This document shows positions 34,198-43,478 of a stretch of DNA of 64,000 bases, one piece after another. How positions within the stretch are numbered: position 1 is the stretch's first letter; each line of letters opens with the position of its first letter. The notes beneath the pieces are model-generated. The model did not search any database. It saw only the letters and a program-made list of their open reading frames with translations, and was not told where the DNA came from. The stretch is taken from NCBI RefSeq assembly GCF_001011155.1, contig NZ_CP011479.1:1320501-1384500 (forward strand). The letters are read 5' to 3'. This stretch comes from Hoeflea sp. IMCC20628 (GTDB lineage Bacteria > Pseudomonadota > Alphaproteobacteria > Rhizobiales > Rhizobiaceae). Position numbers and translations under genes: made by a program.

Positions 34198-35157
34198 ATG
34201 ATCAACATCAATCGAAAAAGCTTTGTAACCCTTTTGGCCGCGACGGCCATGGGGCTGTCGCTGGCGCCGGCCAAGGCCGCCGACCAGTTCGTCAACATCC
34301 TGACCGGCGGCACTTCGGGCGTCTATTATCCGCTCGGCGTCGGCCTGTCGAAGATCTATGCTGAAAAAATCGATGGCGTGCGCACGCAGGTGCAGTCGAC
34401 CAAGGCATCGGTGGAAAACCTCAACCTGCTGCAGCAGGGCAAGGGCGAACTGGCCCTGGCGCTCGGCGATTCCGTCAAGCTGGCCTGGGAAGGCGATGCG
34501 GATGCAGGCTTCAAGGCACCGCTCGACAAGCTGCGCGGCATTTCAGCCGTCTACCCGAACTACATCCAGATCGTGGCGTCGAAGGACTCGGGCATCGCCA
34601 ATTTCGCTGACCTGAAGGGCAAGAGCCTGTCGGTCGGAGCGGCCAAGTCGGGCACAGAACTCAACGCGCGCAAGATCTTTGAAGCGGCCGGCATGTCTTA
34701 TGAGGACCTGTCGAAGACCGAATATCTGCCATTTGCGGAATCGGTCGAGCTGATCAAGAACCGTCAGCTGGATGCGACGTTGCAGTCGGCTGGTCTTGGC
34801 GTCTCGTCGATCAAGGATCTGTCGACTTCGATCGATGTGCAGTTGGTGGCCGTGCCTGAAGATGTGGTCAAAGCCCTTGGCGCACCTTACATCTCCGCGA
34901 CCATTCCCGCAGGCACCTACACTGGCCAGGACGCCGATGTTCAGACCGTGGCCGTGGTCAACTTCCTCGTCACGCATTCCGATGTCAGCGACGATCTCGC
35001 CTATGAGATGACCAAGCAGCTGTTTGAAAACCTGCCTGAACTGGAAGCCGCCCACAAAGCTGCTGCGCAGATCAAGCTCGAGAATGCGCTCAACGGCATG
35101 CCTGTACCGCTGCATCCCGGTGCAGAGCGTTACTACAAAGAAAAAGGCATGATGTAA
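34198..35157 (+). CDS. TAXI-family TRAP solute-binding protein
   Basis: The 319-residue periplasmic protein binds the substrate of a TAXI-TRAP transporter. A signal peptide (FVTLLAATAMGLSLAPAKA) is followed by the TAXI hallmark ILTGGTSGVYYPLGVGLS and an ending in LHPGAERYYKEKG. GGAGGAAAA precedes the ATG at 34198; a longer in-frame start at 34138 would hide the signal peptide. The permease follows after a hairpin. TAXI systems often carry glutamate, aromatics or other organic acids; the substrate is unknown here. Confidence 0.92.
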   Translation: MININRKSFVTLLAATAMGLSLAPAKAADQFVNILTGGTSGVYYPLGVGLSKIYAEKIDGVRTQVQSTKASVENLNLLQQGKGELALALGDSVKLAWEGDADAGFKAPLDKLRGISAVYPNYIQIVASKDSGIANFADLKGKSLSVGAAKSGTELNARKIFEAAGMSYEDLSKTEYLPFAESVELIKNRQLDATLQSAGLGVSSIKDLSTSIDVQLVAVPEDVVKALGAPYISATIPAGTYTGQDADVQTVAVVNFLVTHSDVSDDLAYEMTKQLFENLPELEAAHKAAAQIKLENALNGMPVPLHPGAERYYKEKGMM

Positions 35158-35192
35158 GACCGGACGCAAGTTCGGTTAGCATCATCATTTGA

Positions 35193-35225
35193 CCGTGGCG
35201 GCACCTCAGTAGAGGGCCGCCACGG
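35193..35225 (+). promoter_or_regulatory. Hairpin between the TAXI binding-protein and permease genes
   Basis: A perfect 10-bp stem (35193-35202 with 35216-35225, CCGTGGCGGC/GCCGCCACGG) and a 13-base loop sit in the 95-bp gap between the two genes, 35 bases after the first stop. No U-run follows directly, so it may stabilise the upstream mRNA or partly attenuate. Either would raise binding protein over permease, as is usual for such transporters. Confidence 0.6.
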
Positions 35226-35252
35226 GTATTTGCGTTTTGGGGAGGATACCGC

Positions 35253-37358
35253 ATGCTTCATGATCAGACGCCGCATCAGATGCCGGAGGGGCAACCCGAT
35301 CTGAGCCTGCATGATCCATTGGCTGAAAGTTTTCCGGCCACACGCGAAGGGCGATTGCTGTTCTGGATCGCGTTGGTTTTCTCGGTTTTCCAGATTGCCA
35401 CGGCAGCCCATATTGTTGATTTCGCCAGCCAGATCGTGCGGGCGTTCCATGTCGGCTTTCTGATGTTGCTGACATTCCCTCTGATCGCGCTGGCGCGCAA
35501 ATCCGGTCCGGCGGTCAAGACCATTGCCTGGATCGCAGGCGGTCTCGGCGTCGTTGTCGCCTTCTATCAGTGGTATGAATATACCGAACTGCTGTTGCGC
35601 GCCGGCGATCCGCTGGAGCGCGATATCGTGCTCGGCGTGATTGCGCTCGCAACAGTGTTCGCAGCAGCCTGGGTGATCATGGGGCCGGCGCTGCCGATCA
35701 TTTCCGGCGCGTTCCTGGCCTACTGCCTGTTCGGCGAATATCTGCCTGCGCCGCTGGATCACCGCGGCTATGATTTCGCCCAGGTCATCGACCACATGGC
35801 CTATGGCACCGAAGGCATTTACGGCATCCCGATCTTTGTCTCTTCGAGCTTCATTTTCCTGTTCATCCTGTTTGGCGCTTTCCTCGAGAAGGCTGGCATG
35901 ATCCAGCTGTTCACCGACGTGTCGCTGGGTCTGGTCGGCCACAAGCGCGGCGGGGCAGCCAAGGTCTCGGTGATCTCATCGGGGCTGATGGGCACGATTT
36001 CCGGGTCCGGCGTCGCCAATGTGGTGACCACCGGGCAATTCACCATTCCGCTGATGAAGAAGTTCGGCTACCGCTCGGCCTTTGCCGGCGGGGTGGAAGC
36101 AACCTCCTCAATGGGCGGGCAGCTGATGCCGCCGGTGATGGGCGCGGTGGCGTTCATCATGGCCGAGACTCTCGGCGTTGAATATTACGAAGTCGTCCAG
36201 GCGGCGATCATTCCAGCCGTGCTCTATTTCGCTTCGGCTTTCTGGATGGTGCATCTGGAAGCCGGACGGCACAATCTGGTCGGCCTACCGAAGGATGAAT
36301 TGCCATCGCCCTTGAAGGCGCTGAAAGAACAGTGGTTCCTTGTGTTGCCGCTGTTGATGCTGATCTATCTGCTGTTTTCGGGTTACACGCCGCTGTTCGC
36401 CGGAACCGTCGGACTGGCGCTGACGGTGCTGCTCATTCTCGGCGGTTCAATCGCGTTGGGACTGCCAGCCGGGGTGATCCGGATCATCTTCTGGGTCGGG
36501 CTTGGCCTCATTGCCGCGGCCTTTCTGCAGTTCGGCATTATGGTGATCCTCGCCGCCGTGCTGGCACTGGTGGCCTGGAACGCGTTGAGCAAGGGCGGGC
36601 GGGAGACACTTGTAATCTGCCGCGATGCGCTGGCCGAAGGGGCGAAAACCGCACTGCCGGTGGGCGTCGCCTGCGCCGTTGTCGGCATCATCATTGGTAC
36701 CATGACGCTAACGGGGGCCGCCAATACGTTTGGTCAGTTCATCGTTTCAGTCGGTGCGCACAGTCTGTTCCTGTCGCTGGTGCTGACGATGATCACCTGC
36801 ATCGTGCTGGGGATGGGGATTCCGACAATCCCCAACTACATCATCACGTCGTCGATTGCCGGTCCGGCGCTGCTGGAGCTTGGCGTGCCGCTGATCGTCA
36901 GCCACATGTTCGTGTTCTATTTCGGCATTCTGGCGGATCTGACACCGCCGGTGGCGCTGGCCTGTTTTGCAGCCGCGCCGATTGCCAAGGAGAACGGGCT
37001 GAAAATCTCGATGGAGGCGATCAAGGTGGCAGCCGCTGGCTTCGTCATTCCGTTCATGGCAGTCTACACCCCGGCGCTGATGCTGCAGGATGGCGGGCCG
37101 CTGGCGGCCGAGATCGGCTATGTGCCTGCGGTCATCTATGTGGTTGCCAAGACAACGCTGGCTATCGGACTGTGGGGCGCGGCCGTGATCGGGTTCCTTG
37201 GCAGCCGGCTCGGCTGGCCGATGCGCGGTCTGGCGATGGTTGCGGCCTTCACGCTCGTTGCCTCCGTGCAATTGACCGACGAGATTGGTTTCGCGCTGGC
37301 GGCTGCTTTCGCGTTTCTGGCATACAGGCAAATGCGCGCCAGCGAGGCACTGGCCTAG
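35253..37358 (+). CDS. TRAP transporter fused permease (DctQM, TAXI-associated)
   Basis: The 701-residue inner-membrane protein fuses the small (DctQ-like) and large (DctM-like) TRAP subunits, as is normal for TAXI systems. About 16-18 hydrophobic segments are visible. Conserved stretches include SSGLMGTISGSGVANVVTTG, GGVEATSSMGGQLMPPVMGA, GMGIPTIPNYI and GILADLTPPVALACF. It works with the periplasmic protein encoded upstream and uses a sodium or proton gradient. The DUF1850 gene starts at the base after its stop. Confidence 0.94.
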   Translation: MLHDQTPHQMPEGQPDLSLHDPLAESFPATREGRLLFWIALVFSVFQIATAAHIVDFASQIVRAFHVGFLMLLTFPLIALARKSGPAVKTIAWIAGGLGVVVAFYQWYEYTELLLRAGDPLERDIVLGVIALATVFAAAWVIMGPALPIISGAFLAYCLFGEYLPAPLDHRGYDFAQVIDHMAYGTEGIYGIPIFVSSSFIFLFILFGAFLEKAGMIQLFTDVSLGLVGHKRGGAAKVSVISSGLMGTISGSGVANVVTTGQFTIPLMKKFGYRSAFAGGVEATSSMGGQLMPPVMGAVAFIMAETLGVEYYEVVQAAIIPAVLYFASAFWMVHLEAGRHNLVGLPKDELPSPLKALKEQWFLVLPLLMLIYLLFSGYTPLFAGTVGLALTVLLILGGSIALGLPAGVIRIIFWVGLGLIAAAFLQFGIMVILAAVLALVAWNALSKGGRETLVICRDALAEGAKTALPVGVACAVVGIIIGTMTLTGAANTFGQFIVSVGAHSLFLSLVLTMITCIVLGMGIPTIPNYIITSSIAGPALLELGVPLIVSHMFVFYFGILADLTPPVALACFAAAPIAKENGLKISMEAIKVAAAGFVIPFMAVYTPALMLQDGGPLAAEIGYVPAVIYVVAKTTLAIGLWGAAVIGFLGSRLGWPMRGLAMVAAFTLVASVQLTDEIGFALAAAFAFLAYRQMRASEALA

Positions 37359-37727
37359 ATGGGACTTGCGCTGTGCGTCGCTGCTGCTGGCAAAGCGATC
37401 GTCATCGCCACGGGGATCTTCAGCCTGTCCTGGACCCATTCGGTTGAGAAGACCGAGTGGCGTGAGGACTGGCGGGTGACGCCAGGCGGGTTGGAACTGA
37501 CCGAAGCGCGGGTCAAGGGCTCTGGTGCGGGCATGGATCCGGGCGAGGGTGCGAAGCTAGAGAACGGGTGGTGGGTATGGACCCCGGAGTTGCCATTGGT
37601 GCCGGAACTGGTGCTGGCCGCGTCCGGTGCGACAGTGTCTGGCTGGAACCTGTGTCATGCGGTTGAGTGCATGGAACTTGGCGCCGACGCGGAGGTGCCA
37701 GTGCGGATCGAGGCGTGTGAGCGCTGA
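37359..37727 (+). CDS. DUF1850 protein, TAXI-TRAP companion
   Basis: The 122-residue protein has one N-terminal hydrophobic stretch and the DUF1850 core (FSLSWTHSVEKTEWREDWRV, then LTEARVKGSGAGMDPGEGA). DUF1850 genes recur next to TAXI-TRAP permeases, so it is probably an accessory of the transporter at the membrane; its mechanism is unknown. The ATG at 37359 abuts the permease stop, implying coupled translation. Confidence 0.88.
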   Translation: MGLALCVAAAGKAIVIATGIFSLSWTHSVEKTEWREDWRVTPGGLELTEARVKGSGAGMDPGEGAKLENGWWVWTPELPLVPELVLAASGATVSGWNLCHAVECMELGADAEVPVRIEACER

Positions 37728-37823
37728 ATTGTCGCTTTGATCTGGTTGGTAAGCGCTTTATACATAGAATTAATGCAATGTTTAGGCGCGCATCGAGAGG
37801 CGGATTGAGAGGGACAGCAGAGC

Positions 37824-39101
37824 ATGGGCAGATTTTCATTTCCGATGGCTGCGGGGCGGGCCGAGGCGCTGGGCGAGATCCATGCGCGGCCCTATGCGCT
37901 GGTGGGCCAGTCGCGGGTGATCTTTCAGCTGGCGTTTCTGACCGAAGGCGGCGCGGTGGTCGATCATGCGGTGCTGGCCGAACTGGCACGCGCCCGCGGC
38001 GTGGCGGTGCCCGGCCGTGATACCGCGCATTTTTCCATGGGGTGGGGTCAGGGCACGCTGCGCTGGGAGCGGCACACGGAATTTTCCACCTATTTCTGGG
38101 ATGCGCCGGCGCCAGCGCGGTTTGGCGACAGCATCGACACGCATCCTTTTGGTGACCAGTTCTCGGCGCCAGGCAGCATGATCTCCGGAATCAGGCTTGA
38201 GGTGCGGGCGGATTCGGCCGAGACGCAAGCGGCGATGGACAGTTTTGATCCGACCAGCCTGTGTCTGAGCGAGGTCAAGGGTGGGCAGGCGATGATCGCC
38301 ACCGATTTCCGCCAGGATGGCAACGGCCTGACCCGGATTCTGGTGATCGACAAGGGCATGACCGATGCCGGCCGCGGCGCAGTGGTGCAGCGGCTGCTGG
38401 ACATCGAGACTTACCGGACGCTGGCAACGATCGGATTGTCGCTGGCGCGGTCGTTGTCGCCGGAAATGCGGCGGATCGAGGACAGTCTGACAAAAATCAC
38501 CCAGGCGATGAAGACCGGCGCGCGCGAAAATGCCGACAGCCTGTTGTCGGACATCACCGGCCTTGCTGCCGAGCTGGAAGCCGGCGCGGCACTCAGCCTT
38601 TACCGGTTCGGGGCGAGCCGCGCCTATTACGACATCGTGCGCGAGCGCATTGCCTCGCTGGATGAAACCCAGCAGCCGGGGTTCGAGACCATCGGCGCGT
38701 TTCTGGAAAAGCGGCTGGCACCGGCAATGCGCACCTGCCAGTCGATCGAAGAACGTCAGGCCAATCTGTCGCGCAAGCTGTCACGCGCCACCACGCTGTT
38801 GCGCAGCTGGATCGATGTCGAGCTGGCGCAGCAAAACAGTGCGCTGTTGAGTTCGATGAACCGCCGCGTCAAGCTGCAACTGCGCATGCAGCAGACCGTG
38901 GAAGGGCTCTCGGTCGCCGCCATTTCCTATTATATCGTCGGCTTGTTCGGCTATCTGGCCAAGCCGCTGGACGGCTTTGGCCTGCCGATCAAGTCCGGCC
39001 TGGCCTCGGCGCTGTTCGTGCCGATTGCCATCGGATTTACCTGGATGGTGGTGCGCTCGATCCGCAAGAAGCATGACGCCGAGGATCAGACCGGCGAATA
39101 G
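37824..39101 (+). CDS. DUF3422 family membrane protein
   Basis: The 425-residue protein belongs to DUF3422, common in proteobacteria. A soluble N-terminal part (ALGEIHARPYALVGQ, then FSMGWGQGTLRWERHTEFST) is followed by a helical region and two membrane spans near the C-terminus (SVAAISYYIVGLFGYLA and FVPIAIGFTWMVVRSI). This topology suggests a large cytoplasmic domain anchored at the inner membrane. Function is unknown. It begins 96 bp after the DUF1850 gene on the same strand and may be independent. Confidence 0.86.
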   Translation: MGRFSFPMAAGRAEALGEIHARPYALVGQSRVIFQLAFLTEGGAVVDHAVLAELARARGVAVPGRDTAHFSMGWGQGTLRWERHTEFSTYFWDAPAPARFGDSIDTHPFGDQFSAPGSMISGIRLEVRADSAETQAAMDSFDPTSLCLSEVKGGQAMIATDFRQDGNGLTRILVIDKGMTDAGRGAVVQRLLDIETYRTLATIGLSLARSLSPEMRRIEDSLTKITQAMKTGARENADSLLSDITGLAAELEAGAALSLYRFGASRAYYDIVRERIASLDETQQPGFETIGAFLEKRLAPAMRTCQSIEERQANLSRKLSRATTLLRSWIDVELAQQNSALLSSMNRRVKLQLRMQQTVEGLSVAAISYYIVGLFGYLAKPLDGFGLPIKSGLASALFVPIAIGFTWMVVRSIRKKHDAEDQTGE

Positions 39102-39256
39102 CGCTCAGGTCTGTGCTACGCCCAAAACCGTCTAAACAGCATATTCAACGCATGGATCTTGGCCAGGAGCTTATGTTCGCCCCAGGCCAAAAGTGATTGT
39201 TCTCGGTGGATGCAAAGGCCCCGGGTTAACAACCGGAGCAGCAGGCGCAGTGGCTG

Positions 39257-39385
39257 TTACTTGGCCGACCGAAGCATTTTGGCGCCAGAATGCAAAATGG
39301 TTTCGATGCCAACCACAGCCCGGTAAGCTGCCCGGGAAAAAATAAGCGAAAGCGCGACTGACTGGTTTGGAAGCTGGGCGTTCAT
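39257..39385 (-). CDS. Possible 42-residue protein facing the GcvA-like gene
   Basis: The frame starts with ATG 39383-39385 and ends with TAA at 39257-39259. TTGGAGA lies at a normal distance upstream, in the gap before the divergent LysR gene. The product is small, Ala/Ser/Arg-rich and helical (NQSVALSLIFSRAAYRAVVG, then KMLRSAK). It recalls the N-terminal part of DUF1127-type small proteins, here possibly cut short, because the frame stays open after the stop and ends in FRRFWA. Coding is plausible but unproven. The remaining bases of 39102-39256 and 39386-39518 show no other gene. Confidence 0.4.
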   Translation of the reverse strand: MNAQLPNQSVALSLIFSRAAYRAVVGIETILHSGAKMLRSAK

Positions 39386-39518
39386 TGGTTTGTCTCCAAG
39401 GTTGGATTTGACATCAGGTCTATGGTCTCATCTAGCCTGCATTTGACAGGCTGGACAAACGGTGATTTCTATCTCGATGAATAAGAAAAACTTATTTGTC
39501 CACGATTGGAAATCCTGT

Positions 39519-40448
39519 ATGCGCCGGTTGCCTCCACTAAAATCACTGCAAGCCTTTGAAGCTGCGGCCAGATGGTTGAGTTTTACTAAGGCTGCGGAGG
39601 AGCTTTTCGTTACCCCGGCTGCAATCAGCCAGCAAATCAAGCAGCTGGAGGCCTACCTCGGCATTCCGCTGTTTCACCGCATGACAAGAGCGGTGCAGTT
39701 GACCGAAGAAGCCAAGACCGTGCTGCCTTTGGTAACGGAAGGTTTTGACAGGCTCGCAGAAGCGGTCGAACGCCTGGCTCTCGAGGAGGAAACCGGCTTG
39801 CTGACCGTGAGCAGTGCCCCGACCTTCGCGATCAAATGGCTGGTCCATCAACTGACGGATTTTTCGAACAAGTATCCGGACATTGATGTGCGGCTCGACG
39901 CCTCGCTGGAGACCCGCGACTTTCAACGCGACGGCATCGATGTGAGCATCCGCCTCGGGATGGGGGATTATCCGGGGCTTCATGTGGACCGAATCTTTGG
40001 CGAAGAAGTCAGTCCGGTGTGCAGTCCGAAGCTGATGAGCGGTGCAAAGCCCCTGGGCTCGCTCGAGGATCTGAAGAACCATCGGCTGCTGCATGTCGAG
40101 TGGGGGGCTCTGACCTTGCAATCACCCGATTGGCGGATGTGGGCCAAGGCGGCCGGACTTGACGACATCGACGTCAAGCGTGGCCCGAGATTCACGGTTG
40201 AAAGCATGGCGATCGAAGCTGCGATCAACGGCGATGGCGTGGCCCTGGTCAGCCATTCCGCGGTAGTCGAGGATTTGAAGGCGGGCCGGCTGGTCAGGCC
40301 GTTCAATCTCGCCGTGCAAAGCGACATCGGCTATTGGCTTGTCTGCCCTCACAGCCATATGCGGCGTGCAAAAGTCAGGGTGTTTTGCGAGTGGCTGCTG
40401 GCGGGGGCCTCAAAGAACGCTCGGGAAGCGACACCGGCTCTGCCGTGA
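39519..40448 (+). CDS. LysR-family regulator (GcvA type)
   Basis: The 309-residue protein has the GcvA-like N-terminus RRLPPLKSLQAFEAAARWLS with a helix-turn-helix (TKAAEELFVTPAAISQQIKQ) and a PBP2-like effector domain with the segment DVSIRLGMGDYPGL. GcvA controls glycine cleavage in E. coli, but the group is large. I start at ATG 39519; an earlier Met at 39462 lacks a good ribosome site. It is divergent from a possible small gene at 39257 and lies 12 bp before the convergent TetR gene. Confidence 0.86.
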   Translation: MRRLPPLKSLQAFEAAARWLSFTKAAEELFVTPAAISQQIKQLEAYLGIPLFHRMTRAVQLTEEAKTVLPLVTEGFDRLAEAVERLALEEETGLLTVSSAPTFAIKWLVHQLTDFSNKYPDIDVRLDASLETRDFQRDGIDVSIRLGMGDYPGLHVDRIFGEEVSPVCSPKLMSGAKPLGSLEDLKNHRLLHVEWGALTLQSPDWRMWAKAAGLDDIDVKRGPRFTVESMAIEAAINGDGVALVSHSAVVEDLKAGRLVRPFNLAVQSDIGYWLVCPHSHMRRAKVRVFCEWLLAGASKNAREATPALP

Positions 40449-40460
40449 CAGTGCTGGGCA

Positions 40461-41138
40461 TCAACCGCTGATCGCGGCGCGCATACCTGCTTCGCAGAAT
40501 CGGACCAGATCATCGGCCAGACGGTGTTTTGCAGCCTGCTGGCCAGATGCCGCCGACAGCGCTTCGATGCGCCAGGTCGAGGTTGACAGCGACAGCATGG
40601 CCGAGACCGAGAACACGAATGCTACGGCGATCGTGGCCTGATCCGCTTTGGGGAACAGTTTTGCGATCTCGCTGATGAAGGCACCGGCGGTGGGGTCGAA
40701 GCAGCGCTCCGAAATCGCGTGCCAGCGAGCATCCGCCGAAACGATGGCCACCAGCCTTGCATAGGCCAGCCATTGCGGATCGCCGGCGCCGGCCTTTTCC
40801 AGATAGGGGCGCAGGAAGGCCGACAGCACGGCGTCGAGCGTCAGTGGCTCGTCTTTGGCTTTCCGCGCTGCCAGCGCCTCAAGCCGCAACTGCGACAATT
40901 GTGATGCCCGTCGCTCGACGACGCGCTCAAACAATGCTTCCTTGCCGCCATGGTGAAAGCTGATTGACGCCAGTTGCGCGCCAGCGCTAGCGGCAATGTC
41001 GCGCACCGAGGCGCCGTCATAGCCGCGCTCGGCAAACAGGATTTCAGCCGCATCGAGAATACTCAGACTGGTGGCCAGGGCCCGCTGCGAAATGGCGCGG
41101 CGGCGTGGCGGGTTGGGGGCATCTGAAATTTCGCTCAT
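40461..41138 (-). CDS. TetR-family regulator of the FMO operon
   Basis: The 225-residue protein has a TetR helix-turn-helix (~15-65: ILDAAEILFAERGYDGAS, then HHGGKEALFERVVERR) and a TetR_C-type C-terminal domain. It is divergent from the flavin monooxygenase operon, and a perfect 14-bp palindrome (41158-41171) lies in the 79-bp gap. It is the probable repressor, with a substrate or CoA ester of that pathway as inducer. Confidence 0.84.
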   Translation of the reverse strand: MSEISDAPNPPRRRAISQRALATSLSILDAAEILFAERGYDGASVRDIAASAGAQLASISFHHGGKEALFERVVERRASQLSQLRLEALAARKAKDEPLTLDAVLSAFLRPYLEKAGAGDPQWLAYARLVAIVSADARWHAISERCFDPTAGAFISEIAKLFPKADQATIAVAFVFSVSAMLSLSTSTWRIEALSAASGQQAAKHRLADDLVRFCEAGMRAAISG

Positions 41139-41157
41139 GATTCATCTTGCCTTATTA

Positions 41158-41171
41158 TGAACGATCGTTCA
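41158..41171. promoter_or_regulatory. Palindromic TetR operator of the FMO operon
   Basis: TGAACGATCGTTCA is a perfect 14-bp palindrome midway between the divergent TetR and FMO starts. A GATAAT box (41187-41192) lies 15 bases downstream and fits as the -10 of the operon, so the palindrome would cover its -35. A repressor bound there would block both directions. Confidence 0.68.
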
Positions 41172-41217
41172 ATTGTAGGTGGAAGAGATAATCGACTGAA
41201 CCAGGGGAGGGGGACAG

Positions 41218-42579
41218 TTGGACACGCAATTGACACCGGCAGGCGAAAATCCGGCCGCGAGCCAAGACAGCCAGTCGCGCTATGCGCTGATCGGCGCCGG
41301 GCCGATGGGGCTGGCGATGGCCAAGACACTGATCGAGCAGGGCATTGCCTTTCAAGGGTTTGAGCTGCATTCCGATGTCGGTGGGCTATGGGACATCGAT
41401 GGTCCGAAATCGACCATGTACGAGACCGCGCATCTGATTTCGTCGAAGAAGATGACCGAATTTGCGGATTTTCCGATGGAAGACCGGGTGGCGGAATATC
41501 CGTCACACCGCGAGCTCAAGTCCTACTTTCAGAAATTTTCCGATCACTATGGAATAAGGAATCATTTCCTGTTCAATACAGAAGTGATGTCTGCCGTGCC
41601 AATGGGCAAGTCCGCTGACGGATGGCGTCTGGTCTGGCGCGATGCAGAGGGCAAGGAGCACGAGGGCGAGTTTGCCGGACTGCTGATTGCCAATGGCACC
41701 CTGTCCGAGCCAAACATGCCGGAGTTCAAGGGGGATTTCGCCGGAGAGCTGATCCATTCCAGCGCCTATCGCGATCCCAAAATCTTCAAGGGCAAGCGGG
41801 TGCTGATCATTGGTGCCGGCAATTCGGGCTGCGACATTGCGGTGGATGCGATCCATCACGGCAAGAGCTGCGACATCTCAATGCGGCGCGGCTATTATTT
41901 CGTGCCCAAATATGTCTTCGGCCGTCCCGCCGACACGATGGGCGGGGCGATCAAACTGCCGATGTGGCTCAAGCGCCGCGTCGATGGCATGATCCTGAAA
42001 TGGTTTACCGGCGATCCGGCGAAATACGGCTTTCCGAAGCCCGACTACGCGCTTTACGAATCCCACCCGGTTGTCAATTCGCTGATCCTGTTTCATGCCG
42101 GTCATGGCGACATCACGGTCAAGCCCGACATCGATCGCTTTGACGGCCATACGGTGCATTTCAAGGATGGCGGCCAAGCCGATTACGATCTAGTTTTGGC
42201 GGCGACCGGATACAGCCTGCATTACCCGTTCATCGACAAGGCGCTCTTGAACTGGCAGGGCGATGCGCCGCATCTGTTCCTCAATTGTCTGCATCCCGAG
42301 CGTGACGATGTGTTTGTGCTGGGCATGGTCGAGGCCTCGGGGCTCGGCTGGCAGGGCCGGCATGAGCAGGCCGAGATGGTGGCGCGCTATATTGCCGGGC
42401 TCAAATCGGGCATCATGGCAGCCAAGGCGTTGAAGGAAGAAAAGGGCGCCGGGTTCACCCGGGCAACCGGCGGGATGAAGTATATCGATCTGCCGCGCAT
42501 GGCCTATTATGTCGACAAGGCCACCTACCGGACCGCCGTGACCAGCTGGATCGCGGCTCTCAAGGGGAATGGCAAATGA
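41218..42579 (+). CDS. Flavin-containing monooxygenase
   Basis: The 453-residue enzyme has an FAD loop (GAGPMG at 26-31), the FMO signature FxGxxxHxxxY (FAGELIHSSAY, 174-184) and an NADPH loop (GAGNSG at 199-204). It could oxidise heteroatoms or perform Baeyer-Villiger chemistry; the signature is FMO-type. The start is TTG at 41218 with a strong GGAGGGGG site upstream, and no suitable ATG precedes the FAD loop. Four genes follow with ATGA/GTGA overlaps (BASS transporter, two SDRs) and then an acyl-CoA synthetase, which suggests a degradation pathway. Confidence 0.88.
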   Translation: MDTQLTPAGENPAASQDSQSRYALIGAGPMGLAMAKTLIEQGIAFQGFELHSDVGGLWDIDGPKSTMYETAHLISSKKMTEFADFPMEDRVAEYPSHRELKSYFQKFSDHYGIRNHFLFNTEVMSAVPMGKSADGWRLVWRDAEGKEHEGEFAGLLIANGTLSEPNMPEFKGDFAGELIHSSAYRDPKIFKGKRVLIIGAGNSGCDIAVDAIHHGKSCDISMRRGYYFVPKYVFGRPADTMGGAIKLPMWLKRRVDGMILKWFTGDPAKYGFPKPDYALYESHPVVNSLILFHAGHGDITVKPDIDRFDGHTVHFKDGGQADYDLVLAATGYSLHYPFIDKALLNWQGDAPHLFLNCLHPERDDVFVLGMVEASGLGWQGRHEQAEMVARYIAGLKSGIMAAKALKEEKGAGFTRATGGMKYIDLPRMAYYVDKATYRTAVTSWIAALKGNGK

Positions 42580-43478
42580 CCGAAATCGATGCCGTACGGC
42601 TGAATTTCAGCCCGGAAAGCCTGACCTTGCTCAATGCCATCCTGGCCATTGTGATGTTCTCGATCGCGCTGGATCTGCGGCCATCCGACTTCCGCGCACT
42701 GCTGCGGGCGCCGAAAGCGCTGTTGACCGGCATGGTGTCGCAGTTCCTGGTGCTGCCGGCGCTGACCTACCTGATGTTATTGGTCACCAATCCACAGCCG
42801 TCGATTGCGCTGGGGCTGATCCTGGTGGCGGCCTGTCCGGGTGGCAATATTTCCAATTTCATCACCCATCGCGCCGGTGGCAATGCGGCGCTGTCGGTGT
42901 CGATGACCGGGGTGGCCACTCTTGCCGCGATCCTGTTCACGCCGCTCAATGTGGCGTTCTGGGGCAATCTCTACGAACCGACGCGGGCGCTGTTGCGAAC
43001 AACCACGCTGGATCCTGTGTCCATCGCCATCACCGTGTTCTTCATGCTTGTGCTGCCTTTGATCCTCGGGATCGTGCTCAATGTGCAAAAGCCCAAGCTG
43101 GCGGCGCGCATCCGCAAGCCGATGCAAGGACTGTCGATGGCGATCTTCATCGGCTTCATCGTGCTGGCGCTGGCTGCCAATTGGAGCTTTTTCCTCGCCT
43201 ATGTGGCCGCAGTTGCCGGGCTGGTGGTGCTGCACAATGCGCTGGCGCTGTCGGGCGGTTATCTGACGGCCACGGTGATGCGGCTTTCCGATTATGACCG
43301 GCGGGCGATCACCATCGAGACCGGCATCCAGAATTCGGGTCTTGGCCTGGTGCTGATCTTCGCCTTCTTCGGCGGACTTGGCGGCATGGCGGTGGCTGCG
43401 GCGTTCTGGGGCATCTGGCATGCGATTTCCGGACTGGCGCTCGCCAGCCTCTGGTCGCGCAGCGAGGCGAAGCGATGA
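42576..43478 (+). CDS. Bile acid:sodium symporter (BASS) family transporter
   Basis: The 300-residue membrane protein has about nine to ten hydrophobic segments and BASS motifs (PGGNISNFITHRAGGNAALS, then ETGIQNSGLGLVLIFAFFGG). Family members use sodium to bring in organic anions such as bile acids, pantoate or keto acids. It overlaps the FMO stop and the next gene start by four bases, so it probably imports the substrate of this operon. Confidence 0.92.
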   Translation: MTEIDAVRLNFSPESLTLLNAILAIVMFSIALDLRPSDFRALLRAPKALLTGMVSQFLVLPALTYLMLLVTNPQPSIALGLILVAACPGGNISNFITHRAGGNAALSVSMTGVATLAAILFTPLNVAFWGNLYEPTRALLRTTTLDPVSIAITVFFMLVLPLILGIVLNVQKPKLAARIRKPMQGLSMAIFIGFIVLALAANWSFFLAYVAAVAGLVVLHNALALSGGYLTATVMRLSDYDRRAITIETGIQNSGLGLVLIFAFFGGLGGMAVAAAFWGIWHAISGLALASLWSRSEAKR

